Below, piece by piece: positions 14,835 to 23,005 of a stretch of 64,000 nucleotides of DNA. Positions within the stretch are counted from its first letter, which is position 1. Each line of letters begins with the position of its first letter. The DNA comes from Myxococcales bacterium. GTDB lineage: Bacteria > Myxococcota_A > Polyangia > Polyangiales > Polyangiaceae. Location of the stretch: contig JANYHK010000027.1 of the NCBI GenBank assembly GCA_025359105.1, positions 1 through 64,000 on the forward strand. The letters run 5' to 3'. The position numbers and the translations under genes were made by a program. The notes beneath the pieces are model-generated. The model worked only from the letters and a program-made list of their open reading frames with translations. It did no database searches and was not told where the DNA came from.

Positions 14835-15542
14835 TCAGGTGATCGCGCGCGCAAGGAAGAACGCCGTCGCCGCGGCAATCGCACCGATGACGAGGGTCTG
14901 AACCGCGCTGCGGATCGGCGCCGAGCCGGTGAACCGCCCCTTCACGTAGCCGAGCACGGCCAGCGCGATCGACGTCACGACGATGCTCCCGCGCAGCCCG
15001 CTGTCGATGCCCGCGGTGAGGACGTAGGGGGCGAGCGGCACGAGGCCGCCGAGCGCGTAGGCGACGCCGATGGTCAGCGCCGCGGTGACCGCGCGGCGGG
15101 GGTTCGGCTCGTCGAGCCCGAGCTCGAAGCGCATCATGAAGTCGACCCACGCCTCCGGCCGCGCGCGAAGCGCCTTCAGGACCGGCGCGACGTCCTCGCG
15201 CGTGAGACCGTAGCCGGCAAAGACCGCCGCGACCTCATCCTCCTCTTCTTCGGGGATGTCCTTCACCTCACGCGCCTCGCGACGACGCTCGCTCGCGTAG
15301 TGCTCGATCTCCCCGCGACCGGCCAGGTACCCGCCCAGGCCCATCGAGATGGCCCCCGCGACGATCTCGGCGAGCCCTGCCGTCACCACGAGCCGCGACG
15401 ACGCCACCGCGCCGGAGAGGCCGGCCGCCAGCGCGAACGGCACAGTCAGCCCGTCGCTCATGCCGAGCACGGCGTCCCGGACCATGAGCGAGCCCCCGAA
15501 ATGACGCTCGCGGTGCTCGTGGGTGTGATCTGAAGACATCAC
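14835..15542 (-). CDS. VIT1/CCC1-family membrane protein
   Basis: A 235-aa integral membrane protein of the VIT1/CCC1 family, which moves Fe2+ or Mn2+ across membranes. The N-terminal region has the family pattern RDAVLGMSDGLTVPFALAAGL and the second helix ISMGLGGYLAGRGE. A charged cytoplasmic segment rich in Glu (VKDIPEEEEDEVAAVFAGYG) corresponds to the metal-binding loop of the family, and three more helices follow (TAALTIGVAYALGGLVPL, GSIVVTSIALAVLGYV, VIGAIAAATAFFLARA). A His-rich N-terminus (HTHEHRERH) could bind metal. Two adjacent Met codons make the start uncertain by one residue. It converges with the beta-helix gene. Confidence 0.88.
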   Translation of the reverse strand: MMSSDHTHEHRERHFGGSLMVRDAVLGMSDGLTVPFALAAGLSGAVASSRLVVTAGLAEIVAGAISMGLGGYLAGRGEIEHYASERRREAREVKDIPEEEEDEVAAVFAGYGLTREDVAPVLKALRARPEAWVDFMMRFELGLDEPNPRRAVTAALTIGVAYALGGLVPLAPYVLTAGIDSGLRGSIVVTSIALAVLGYVKGRFTGSAPIRSAVQTLVIGAIAAATAFFLARAIT

Positions 15543-15615
15543 CCACCTATAGCAACCGTCCGTCGGACCGGAGCGTTGCTCTAGCCTTCTTCTGGGCCGC
15601 TACCGTCGTTTGCGA

Positions 15616-16866
15616 TTACGCCGGCGCCTTGAGGCGACGGTGCGCGAGCGGAATGCGCAGCTTGCGCAGCGCCTTCGTCTCGATCTGACGGATGCGCTCC
15701 CGGGTGAGCGAGAACACCTGACCGACCTCCTCGAGCGTGTGGTCGCGCGATTCGTCGATGCCGAAGCGCATGCGCAGCACCTTTTGCTCGCGCGCGTCCA
15801 GCGTGTGGAGCAGCGCGTGCGCCTGCTCGCGCGAGCGCGAGTCCTGGAGCGCGTCGTCGGGTGCGATGACGAGCTCGTCCTTCACGAAGTCGCCGACGTG
15901 GCCGTCGCCGTCGCCACCGAGCGGCGTCTCGAGGCTGATGGGCTCCTTGGCGATCTTGAGCATCGCGTCGATCTTGTCGAGCGGCATGTCGGTCATCGTC
16001 GCGAGCTCTTCCGGCGTCGCGTCGCGGCCGAGCTGCTGGACGACCTGCGCCTGCGCGCGCGACAGGCGGCGCAAGCTCTCCACCATGTGGACCGGCACGC
16101 GGATGGTGCGCCCCTGGTCGGCGATGGCGCGCGACAGCGACTGCCGCACCCACCACGTGGCGTACGTGCTGAAGCGGTAGCCCTTGCGGTAGTCGAACTT
16201 GTCGACCGCGCGCATGAGGCCGATGTTCCCCTCCTGGATGAGGTCGAGGAGCATCAGGCCGTGGTTCACGTGCTTCTTCGCGAACGCCACGACGAGGCGC
16301 AGGTTGGCCTCGACGAACTCGGCCTTGGCCCGGTCCGCGATGCGACGCTGCTGCTCGATCTTGGCGACGATGGACCGGTCCCCTGCCGCGACGAGCGCGT
16401 GGAGGATCCGCTCGACGATGCGCCGCTGCATGCGCACGTCTTCGAGGCCTCCGAGCACCTGCTTCAGGGTGCGCTTGTACGCTGGCGTCTTGCGCGCCTT
16501 TTGCGTGGGCGTGTCGGCGAGCTTGGCGGCGCGGTCGAGGAGGCGCGCGAGCCGCGCGACCATCGCCTCGTCGTGCACGTCCTCTTCGTTGACGTTGCGC
16601 GCGAGCTCCTGGACGCCGAGCTTGCCCTGGCGCAGCTCCTTCGCGACGCCCGCGAGCTCCGGCGCGGCGGCCCGCGAGGACAGGAGCGCGGCCACGATCG
16701 TCCGCTCTGCTTCCTCGATCCGTCGGGCGAGCTCGATCTCCCCCTCACGCGTGAGGAGGGGCACCCGCGCCATCTTCTGGAAATAGAATTGGACGGTGTC
16801 GAGGCTCGGGGCCTTTTCGGTATTGTTTGCCGCCTGACCGGGGGGCGGCACGTTGAACTTCTTCAC
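15616..16866 (-). CDS. RNA polymerase sigma-70 family factor (RpoD/SigA-like)
   Basis: A 416-aa sigma factor with regions 1.2 to 4.2: [20 protein letters not shown] (1.2), [16 protein letters not shown] and [18 protein letters not shown] (2.1-2.2), [19 protein letters not shown] (2.3-2.4), [14 protein letters not shown] (3.0) and [19 protein letters not shown] (4.2 HTH). It lacks the long acidic N-terminal region 1.1 of housekeeping RpoD, and its 120-residue linker before region 2 is shorter, so it is likely a group 2, stress or stationary-phase type sigma rather than the main one. GTG start at 16866. No anti-sigma gene is adjacent. Confidence 0.9.
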   Translation of the reverse strand: MKKFNVPPPGQAANNTEKAPSLDTVQFYFQKMARVPLLTREGEIELARRIEEAERTIVAALLSSRAAAPELAGVAKELRQGKLGVQELARNVNEEDVHDEAMVARLARLLDRAAKLADTPTQKARKTPAYKRTLKQVLGGLEDVRMQRRIVERILHALVAAGDRSIVAKIEQQRRIADRAKAEFVEANLRLVVAFAKKHVNHGLMLLDLIQEGNIGLMRAVDKFDYRKGYRFSTYATWWVRQSLSRAIADQGRTIRVPVHMVESLRRLSRAQAQVVQQLGRDATPEELATMTDMPLDKIDAMLKIAKEPISLETPLGGDGDGHVGDFVKDELVIAPDDALQDSRSREQAHALLHTLDAREQKVLRMRFGIDESRDHTLEEVGQVFSLTRERIRQIETKALRKLRIPLAHRRLKAPA

Positions 16867-17067
16867 GGCGTATCTTGTGATGCTCGTGACGTCATGGTGA
16901 GCGCGCTGACGTCGACGGCTACGGGTAAGCGCTCGAACATAGTATTAAGCACGAACGGTCCGCGTGCCCGTCCATTCAGGGAAAACCCCCTGGAAAACGC
17001 GGAAACGGACGAGCTGTGTAGGGTGGCACCTGCCCCAGCAGCCGGGCCAAACCGCTGGATTCGTGGG

Positions 17068-20000
17068 CTATTGCCCGAGCAGGCGGCTGACCGAGCCGAG
17101 CAATACCACGCGGTCGTCGTTCGTGTCGGCGACGTACAGGCGGGAGGTGAAGTACGCCGTCGGCTCCACCGCCACGCCGGTCGGTCCCGCCAGGTTGAGC
17201 CCGCCGCCCGCGCCGAAGATCGACGCAGCCCCTGCGCCAGAGCCGTCGGCGGGCAGGCTGAAGACGACGACGCGCGGCTGGTCGCGATCGACGACGTACT
17301 CGTTCGCGCCGTCGTGCGCGAGGGCCACGGGGCCGGCGAGGTGGGTCTTGTCGGCGGCGGAGCTCGCGGCGCCGCGGCTGGTCAGATCGAGCTGCCCGAG
17401 GACGGACGTGGCCGACGCGCCGTTTGCGGTCGGGATCGCCGCGAACCGCAGGACGCGGTTGTTCCCTGCGTCGGCGACGAAGAGCGCGCCGCCCGCCACG
17501 TCGACGGCGCTGGGGTTTGCCAGCGTGTCCGGTCCCGCGGCGCCGGCGCCGTGGTTGGGGAGCGCGTCGCCGCCGCTCACCTGACCGAGGACGAGATCGG
17601 CCGGCTGTCCGTTCGACGTCGGGAACGTGTTCCAGACCAGCACGCGGCTGTTGCCGGTGTCGGCCACGAAGAGGCGCGTGCCGTCGACGTAGACCCCTTC
17701 GGGCGAGCGGAGCGTCGCCAGCGCCGGGGCGCCGCCGGCGTTGACGGCGTTCTTGTCGAAGCCGGTCTGGCCAAGGACGAGCGAAGCGTCGGGGCTGGCG
17801 CTCGCGGCGTCGAAGACGAGGACGCGGTGGTTGCCGGTGTCCGCGACGACGACGCGCGCTGCGTCGGCGAACACGCCCCGCGGGGATTGCAGAGAGCGCG
17901 CGGACGGCGCGCCGCCGGCGTTCGGGAGGATGAGGTTGGCGTCGGGCTGGCCGATCACGCGCGTCGGTAGATCGCCGGCCTTGGGCGGCGTCGCCAGGAC
18001 GAGGACGCGGTGGTGGCTCGTGTCGGCCACGTACAGGCTCGCGCCGAAGCGTGCCAGGCCGTGCGGGCGCCCCGAGGTGCCGCCGCTCGCAGCGCTCGCC
18101 TGGTTGAACCCGTTGGCTACGGGCGACGCCTGCCCCACGAACGTGGTCGCGAACGCGCCGGTGGCCGGCGCCGTCGCGACGTTCCACCCGAGGACGCGGT
18201 GGTTCTGCGCGTCGGCCGCGAAGAGCGTGGTCCCGTCGGTTGCGAGGCCGCTCGGTTCGGCGACCGCGCCCGCGCCGATGCCCGGACCGTTCGCCGTAGC
18301 GCCGGTGTCCGTCGCTTGCCCGAGGACCGCGACGTGCGCGAGCGTGGTCGGGTCGAAGACATGGACGCGGTTGGAGTCGCGCTCGGACACGTAGACACCG
18401 GAGTCGGTCGCGACGACGCCGAGCGGGCGCAGGACGCTCGCGGCGCTCGTCGGCGGCAACAGCGGGATGCCCACCGCGGGGCTCGTCCCCGGATAGTAGT
18501 TGAGGTTGGTGACGGTGGCGCCGTCGGGTTGGCCTAGCCACGCGTCGGCCGCAGGCGCCGTGAACGCGTTGGCGAAGCGCACGGCGCGGTTGTTCTCCGT
18601 ATCGGCCACCCAGATCGCCGTCCCGCGGATCGCGACCGCGCTCGGCAAATCAAGGCCGTTTGGGCTCGCCAAGAACGGCCCGATCCCGCGATCGGGCTGG
18701 TTGGCGGTGAACGACGGTTGCCCGAGGACGGCGTCGGCCGGCGCGTCGCTCACGGTGGGGATCGTGTTCCAGACGAGCACGCGGTGGTTCATGCGATCGG
18801 CGACGACGAGGTGCGTCCCGTCGGTCGCCACACCGGTCGGGTAGAACATGCCGTTCTTGTCCGTGTCGGAGAAGCCGTCGGCCGGCGCGGTGTCGCCGCG
18901 GCCATGGTTCGGCCGGCGCCCGGTGAAGTCGGCCTGACCGAGCACGACGTTGGCCGGCGTCCCCGTCGTCGTCGGCACCGGGCTCCAGATGAGGACGCGG
19001 TGGTTCTCGGTGTCGGCGACGACGAGGTGGGTCGCATCGAGCGCCACGCCCGCCGGTCCCGACAGGCGCGCCGCGGTCGGGCTCACGATGTCGCCGTTCG
19101 CGACGTAGCTCTTGGCGTCGGGCTGACCTACGACGACCTTCGCCGACGCGGGCGCCGTCGTGAGGTCTGCCTGGTTGTAGATCGTCACGCGGTTGTTTCC
19201 GCGATCGGCGACGGCGACCTTGCCGGCGCTGACCGCGACGGCCGCCGGCGACGCAAGCGTGGTCGCGCCGATGCCGCGGTAGTCGACAGGGAGATTGGTC
19301 GACAAACCGGCCTGCCCGAGCACGAACGACGCCGGCTCGTGGTGGTAGCTCGGCGCATCGAAGACGAGGAGGCGGTTTCTGTCGGGGACGAGCAGGCGCG
19401 TGCCCGCGGCGCTCAGCTTGGTCGTGAGCGGCGCGAACGACGCGCCGTTGACCGGGCCCGAGACCTGACGGACGGCGTCGGGCTGCCCGAGCACGAAGTC
19501 ATAGACCGGGTTCGCGGCCGCTGGCGTCGTCTTGTAAACACCGATCCGCTGCAGCGCGTAGTCGCGGACCGCGAGCCCTCCGCCGAGCGTCGCGAGGGAC
19601 GCCGGCGTGTACGTCGTGTCCGCCTGAACCCGGCCGTAGCTGTACGTGGAAAAGTCGGGCGCCGGGTTCGAGGCGACGGCCGACGGCACGTGCATGACCC
19701 CTGACCAGCCGAACATGCTGCTCACGAACGCCCCTTGCGCCGCGAGCGCCACACCCCACGCCTGGTAGATGGGCGCCGCGCCCACCGAGATGCCGTTCGA
19801 CGTGAACGACGGCTGCCCGATCACGCTCGTCGCCGGCTGGGCGATCGCCACCGGGAACGTGTCCCACAGGAGCACGCGGTGGTTCAGCAGATCGCTCACC
19901 GCGAGGCGCGTTCCGTCGGAGTCGATCTGCGCCGCGTTCTGCAGCGAGGTCGCCGAGACGCCCCCGTTGTTCGAGATGTCCGTCGAGAAGTCCGGCTGCC

Positions 20001-20880
20001 CGAGGACGAGATCCGCCGGGGTGAAGCTCGCCTTCGGGAGGGTGTTCCACACGAGGATGCGGCTGCCGGTGCCGACGACGAGCTTCGTCCCGTCCGACCA
20101 CACCGAGGTCACGCCACCGCGAAAGACCGAGGACGACGGGCTCGTCGACGTGGTGTTGAGGTCGGCCTGCCCGAGCACCATGTCCGGCGCCTGCCCGGGC
20201 GAGGTCGGCAGGCCCTTGTAGACGAGCAAGCGCGCGCCGTTGCCGACGTACAGGCGCGTGCCGTCCCAGAACGCCGCGCCCACGCCGCTCGTGGCGATGT
20301 TGCGGAGGACGCTCGCCGGATCTTTCGTGGAGTTGACGTCGACGCCCGTGTACCCGTCGACCGTCCACCCGCCCGAGCGCTTCGTCACGCCGAACGTGCC
20401 GCTCCCGGTCACGATCCCGGCGACGCCGCTCGCTTGCGCGGAGGACGTGCCGAGGAGCGCCGAGCCGCCCTGCGGCTTGTAGAGGAAGAGGGCAGAGGCC
20501 GCGTCGACCGGACCGTCCAGGCCGATCGCCAGGCTCAGCTCCTGCAGGAGCGCTCCTTGCGGGAGCGCGACGTCGCACAAGAAGCCGCCGACCGCGTCGA
20601 GCGCGAGCTCGGCGGGGACCGCCTTCTCCACGAGGCCAACGGTCGCCCCGAGCGGCACGGTTCCCCGCGGCGCAGTCAGCCGACAGTGACCGACCGTGCA
20701 ACCGCCCGCGAGCTTCTCTTCGCCGCACGGAGCCATAGGAGGGAGCGACGTGTCGGGCGCGTCGGTCTGGACGTCGGCCGCCGCGTCGGGCGTGCCGTCG
20801 TCGACGGTCGAGTCCGTCCCGCACCCGACCGTGCCAAGCGCGCCCAAGAGAGCGATCCCAGCAAAGACCCCCGTACGCAT
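17068..20880 (-). CDS. Giant NHL-repeat lipoprotein (1270 aa)
   Basis: The signal MRTGVFAGIALLGALGTVGC ends in a lipobox Cys, followed by a D/A/P-rich linker, so it is expected on the cell surface. The remainder is built of about 50-70-residue NHL-type units, each with a core such as VADTENHRVLIW or VVADRMNHRVLVWN, a linker like IPTVSDAPADAVLGQPSF, and a start GVATDGTHL. At least a dozen are visible, enough for two or more beta-propellers. NHL propellers bind proteins or sugars; no enzyme domain is seen. Repeats are diverged at DNA level, so recent expansion is not obvious. It is not overlapped by neighbours; 150 bp separate it from the divergent protease gene. Confidence 0.9.
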   Translation of the reverse strand: MRTGVFAGIALLGALGTVGCGTDSTVDDGTPDAAADVQTDAPDTSLPPMAPCGEEKLAGGCTVGHCRLTAPRGTVPLGATVGLVEKAVPAELALDAVGGFLCDVALPQGALLQELSLAIGLDGPVDAASALFLYKPQGGSALLGTSSAQASGVAGIVTGSGTFGVTKRSGGWTVDGYTGVDVNSTKDPASVLRNIATSGVGAAFWDGTRLYVGNGARLLVYKGLPTSPGQAPDMVLGQADLNTTSTSPSSSVFRGGVTSVWSDGTKLVVGTGSRILVWNTLPKASFTPADLVLGQPDFSTDISNNGGVSATSLQNAAQIDSDGTRLAVSDLLNHRVLLWDTFPVAIAQPATSVIGQPSFTSNGISVGAAPIYQAWGVALAAQGAFVSSMFGWSGVMHVPSAVASNPAPDFSTYSYGRVQADTTYTPASLATLGGGLAVRDYALQRIGVYKTTPAAANPVYDFVLGQPDAVRQVSGPVNGASFAPLTTKLSAAGTRLLVPDRNRLLVFDAPSYHHEPASFVLGQAGLSTNLPVDYRGIGATTLASPAAVAVSAGKVAVADRGNNRVTIYNQADLTTAPASAKVVVGQPDAKSYVANGDIVSPTAARLSGPAGVALDATHLVVADTENHRVLIWSPVPTTTGTPANVVLGQADFTGRRPNHGRGDTAPADGFSDTDKNGMFYPTGVATDGTHLVVADRMNHRVLVWNTIPTVSDAPADAVLGQPSFTANQPDRGIGPFLASPNGLDLPSAVAIRGTAIWVADTENNRAVRFANAFTAPAADAWLGQPDGATVTNLNYYPGTSPAVGIPLLPPTSAASVLRPLGVVATDSGVYVSERDSNRVHVFDPTTLAHVAVLGQATDTGATANGPGIGAGAVAEPSGLATDGTTLFAADAQNHRVLGWNVATAPATGAFATTFVGQASPVANGFNQASAASGGTSGRPHGLARFGASLYVADTSHHRVLVLATPPKAGDLPTRVIGQPDANLILPNAGGAPSARSLQSPRGVFADAARVVVADTGNHRVLVFDAASASPDASLVLGQTGFDKNAVNAGGAPALATLRSPEGVYVDGTRLFVADTGNSRVLVWNTFPTSNGQPADLVLGQVSGGDALPNHGAGAAGPDTLANPSAVDVAGGALFVADAGNNRVLRFAAIPTANGASATSVLGQLDLTSRGAASSAADKTHLAGPVALAHDGANEYVVDRDQPRVVVFSLPADGSGAGAASIFGAGGGLNLAGPTGVAVEPTAYFTSRLYVADTNDDRVVLLGSVSRLLGQ

Positions 20881-21031
20881 TGGCGACCTCTTCGAAGTTG
20901 GTTGGTAAGCGAAGACTGAATGCTAGGGCAGCGCGACACATTCGGCCACCCGCCGCGAACTTGGCCTTGCGGCCGCCCTTTTTGGGCACCGGCTCGAACG
21001 AAACAGGGGTCGCGCGCTCCCAACGTGGTGA

Positions 21032-22195
21032 ATGCGCGCCTGGCTCCCCCTCGCGGCGATCCTCGGGGCCGGCCTCCATGCCGCGCCCGCCGCCGCCTAC
21101 GAGCTCCAGCGCACGAAGAGCGGTCACGAGGTGCGCTGGGAGGGCGAGTCCATCGACCTCGCGATCGATCCGAGCCTGGTCGCGGTCGCGTACGGCACGG
21201 CCGACGCCCTGCGCGACGCCGCACGCACCTGGAGCGGCGCCGGCGGAGCCCCGCTCGTTGGCGTGTCGAACGGAGCGGGCAAGGACGCGATCGGGGACGT
21301 GGGGCGCAACGTCGCCTTCTTCGTGCCCGGCGGGTATGCGCCCGCGAAGGGCGCGCTCGCGATCACCGTCGTCACCTTCGACGACGCGGGCGGACGGATC
21401 CTCGACGCCGACATCGTCGTCAGCGGCGCCTACCGCTTCGGCGTGCTCGACGCAGAGGCTCGCGGGGGGACCGGCAAGGCGGTGCCCAACGATCTCGAAG
21501 AGCCCACCTCCGACGCGACCCGCGGCGGCGGCGCGCCCGGCGACACGTTCGATCTCGGGCATGTCCTGGCGCACGAGATGGGGCACCTCCTCGGCCTGGC
21601 CGACGCCAGGGACGATCCCGGCGCGATCATGTACCGCATGACCGCGCCGAACGACGCCGGGCGACGCGCGCCGAACGGCAACGATCTGGCCGGCGTCCGC
21701 GCGCTCTACGGGTCCAACGCCAAGGGCTGCGGAGGCGCGTCGGTGTCGCCCGCTCCGCCCGACGCAGGAGCCGGGCACGCAGCGATGCCCCTCGCGTTCG
21801 CCGCAGCCCTCTGGCTCGCGGCCCGCGGAAGGCCGCGCACCCGGGCGGCGCTCGCCGTCTGCCTCGCGCTCTTCCTCCTCGCGCGAACGCCGCGCATCGC
21901 GGCGGGAGAGCGCAGGGCCGTCGGTCAAGCGCAGGCGCGGGTCGTCGCCAGCCATGTGGTGACGCCGACACGCGGGCCGCTCCTCGCCACGCGCCTCACT
22001 CTCGCCATCGAGGAGTGCCGCGTCGCCCGCTGCCCGCCACGCGCCGAGGTGCTCGTCTGGGGCGGCAGCCGCGGCGGCGTCACGCAGGTGGTCGGGCACG
22101 CGCCCGCGCCCGCGGCCGGAGACGTCGTGGAGCTCGCGCTCGTCGACGCGCCGCTCAGCCCAGCGCTCGGTCCAGCGTTTTTTGGAGCTCGATGA
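21032..22195 (+). CDS. Matrixin-like zinc metalloprotease with C-terminal membrane segment
   Basis: A 387-aa exported protein. A signal peptide (AILGAGLHAAPAAAYE) is followed by a catalytic domain with the zinc motif HEMGHLLGLAD (about 184-194) and a Met-turn-like IMYRM. The third zinc ligand is Asp rather than the usual His of HExxHxxGxxH; Asp occurs in snapalysin-like enzymes, so activity is plausible. After about residue 250 there are hydrophobic stretches (MPLAFAAALWLAA, ALAVCLALFLLA) that could anchor it, then a soluble tail of about 100 residues. Its last 41 bases overlap the 3' end of the convergent kinase gene. Confidence 0.85.
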   Translation: MRAWLPLAAILGAGLHAAPAAAYELQRTKSGHEVRWEGESIDLAIDPSLVAVAYGTADALRDAARTWSGAGGAPLVGVSNGAGKDAIGDVGRNVAFFVPGGYAPAKGALAITVVTFDDAGGRILDADIVVSGAYRFGVLDAEARGGTGKAVPNDLEEPTSDATRGGGAPGDTFDLGHVLAHEMGHLLGLADARDDPGAIMYRMTAPNDAGRRAPNGNDLAGVRALYGSNAKGCGGASVSPAPPDAGAGHAAMPLAFAAALWLAARGRPRTRAALAVCLALFLLARTPRIAAGERRAVGQAQARVVASHVVTPTRGPLLATRLTLAIEECRVARCPPRAEVLVWGGSRGGVTQVVGHAPAPAAGDVVELALVDAPLSPALGPAFFGAR

Positions 22196-22766
22196 GATCG
22201 ACGAGATCCTCGACGTAGTCCATCTTCGTCGTGTCGATCGTCACGATCGGCGACAGATCGTAGGCGCCGTACCACCGCGTGTAGAGGCCGTGCAAACGCC
22301 GCAGGTACGCGTCGGGGATCTTCTTCTCCATGGCGCGCCCGCGCTTCTGGATGCGCTTCTTCGTCGCGCCGAGCGAGCAGGTGATCGCGATGAGGACGTC
22401 GGGCGGCTTGAGCATGCGCCGGATGCCGGAATAGAGGCGCTGGTACACCTCCCAGTCACGCTTCGTCATCATCTTCTGCTCGAAGAGATTGCGCGCGAAG
22501 ATCTCCGCGTCCTCGTAGATCGTGCGATCGATGACCGCGGGCGTTCCCTTGCGTTCGAGCTCCTGGTGCAGCTCGAGCTTGTGCGCGAGAAAATAGCACT
22601 GCGACGCGAGCGCCCAGCGCTTCATATCACGATAGAAATCCTCGAGGTACGGGTTGGTCTCGTTGGGCTCGAAGAACGGCGTGTAGCCGTACCGCTTCAC
22701 GAGCCACGCGACGAGCGAGGTCTTGCCGGCGCCGATCGTCCCGGCGACGGCGACGTAGCGCTTCAT
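22155..22766 (-). CDS. Deoxynucleoside kinase (dNK family)
   Basis: A 203-aa kinase that phosphorylates deoxynucleosides for salvage. P-loop GTIGAGKTSL (9-18), the EPNETNPYLEDFY substrate segment, IDRTIYED (DRS-like motif with Thr for Ser) and the LID KRIQKRGRAMEKK with the Arg residues that contact phosphates are present. Length and motifs fit the bacterial dAK/dGK/dCK group; the substrate cannot be told from sequence alone. It overlaps the upstream small gene by 4 bp (ATGA), so the two are coupled. Confidence 0.9.
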   Translation of the reverse strand: MKRYVAVAGTIGAGKTSLVAWLVKRYGYTPFFEPNETNPYLEDFYRDMKRWALASQCYFLAHKLELHQELERKGTPAVIDRTIYEDAEIFARNLFEQKMMTKRDWEVYQRLYSGIRRMLKPPDVLIAITCSLGATKKRIQKRGRAMEKKIPDAYLRRLHGLYTRWYGAYDLSPIVTIDTTKMDYVEDLVDLIELQKTLDRALG

Positions 22767-22990
22767 CGCTTGGCCGACGTCCCGGCGCCGCTCGCGCGTC
22801 GACTCTCGCAGAACGCGATCAGGCTCTTGGCCTGCGCTTGGATGCGCTGGAGCTGCTCGTCGTCTTCGGCGTCCTTCGCGTCGAGGAGCAGCTCGCTCAG
22901 CTGCGCGATGTCACGCGGCTGGGCCACCGCGCGGAGCTCGACCAGGGCGATCTCGATCATGTCGACGACGGAATCCCGCAGCTGGCTCAT
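22763..22990 (-). CDS. Small helical protein upstream of the nucleoside kinase
   Basis: A 75-aa acidic, all-helical protein (MSQLRDSVVDMIEIALVEL, then IAQLSELLLDAKDAEDDEQ) without recognisable domain. Its stop overlaps the kinase start by 4 bp and it lies 15 bp downstream of the debranching-enzyme gene on the opposite reading order, that is between glgX-like and kinase genes on the same strand. Translational coupling makes it a real gene; function unknown, perhaps a partner of the kinase. Confidence 0.7.
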   Translation of the reverse strand: MSQLRDSVVDMIEIALVELRAVAQPRDIAQLSELLLDAKDAEDDEQLQRIQAQAKSLIAFCESRRASGAGTSAKR

Positions 22991-23005
22991 TCACCGTCCA
23001 CGATA

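Noticed and set aside
15610-17970. 786-aa plus-strand ORF
   Set aside because: It is antisense to the sigma factor and the NHL gene, and its translation is Arg/Val/Glu/Ala-rich with no motif; a typical high-GC shadow.
17068-20880. Regular repeats that might be a CRISPR array
   Set aside because: Units are about 150-210 bp, coding, and diverged; no short direct repeats with unique spacers and no cas genes.
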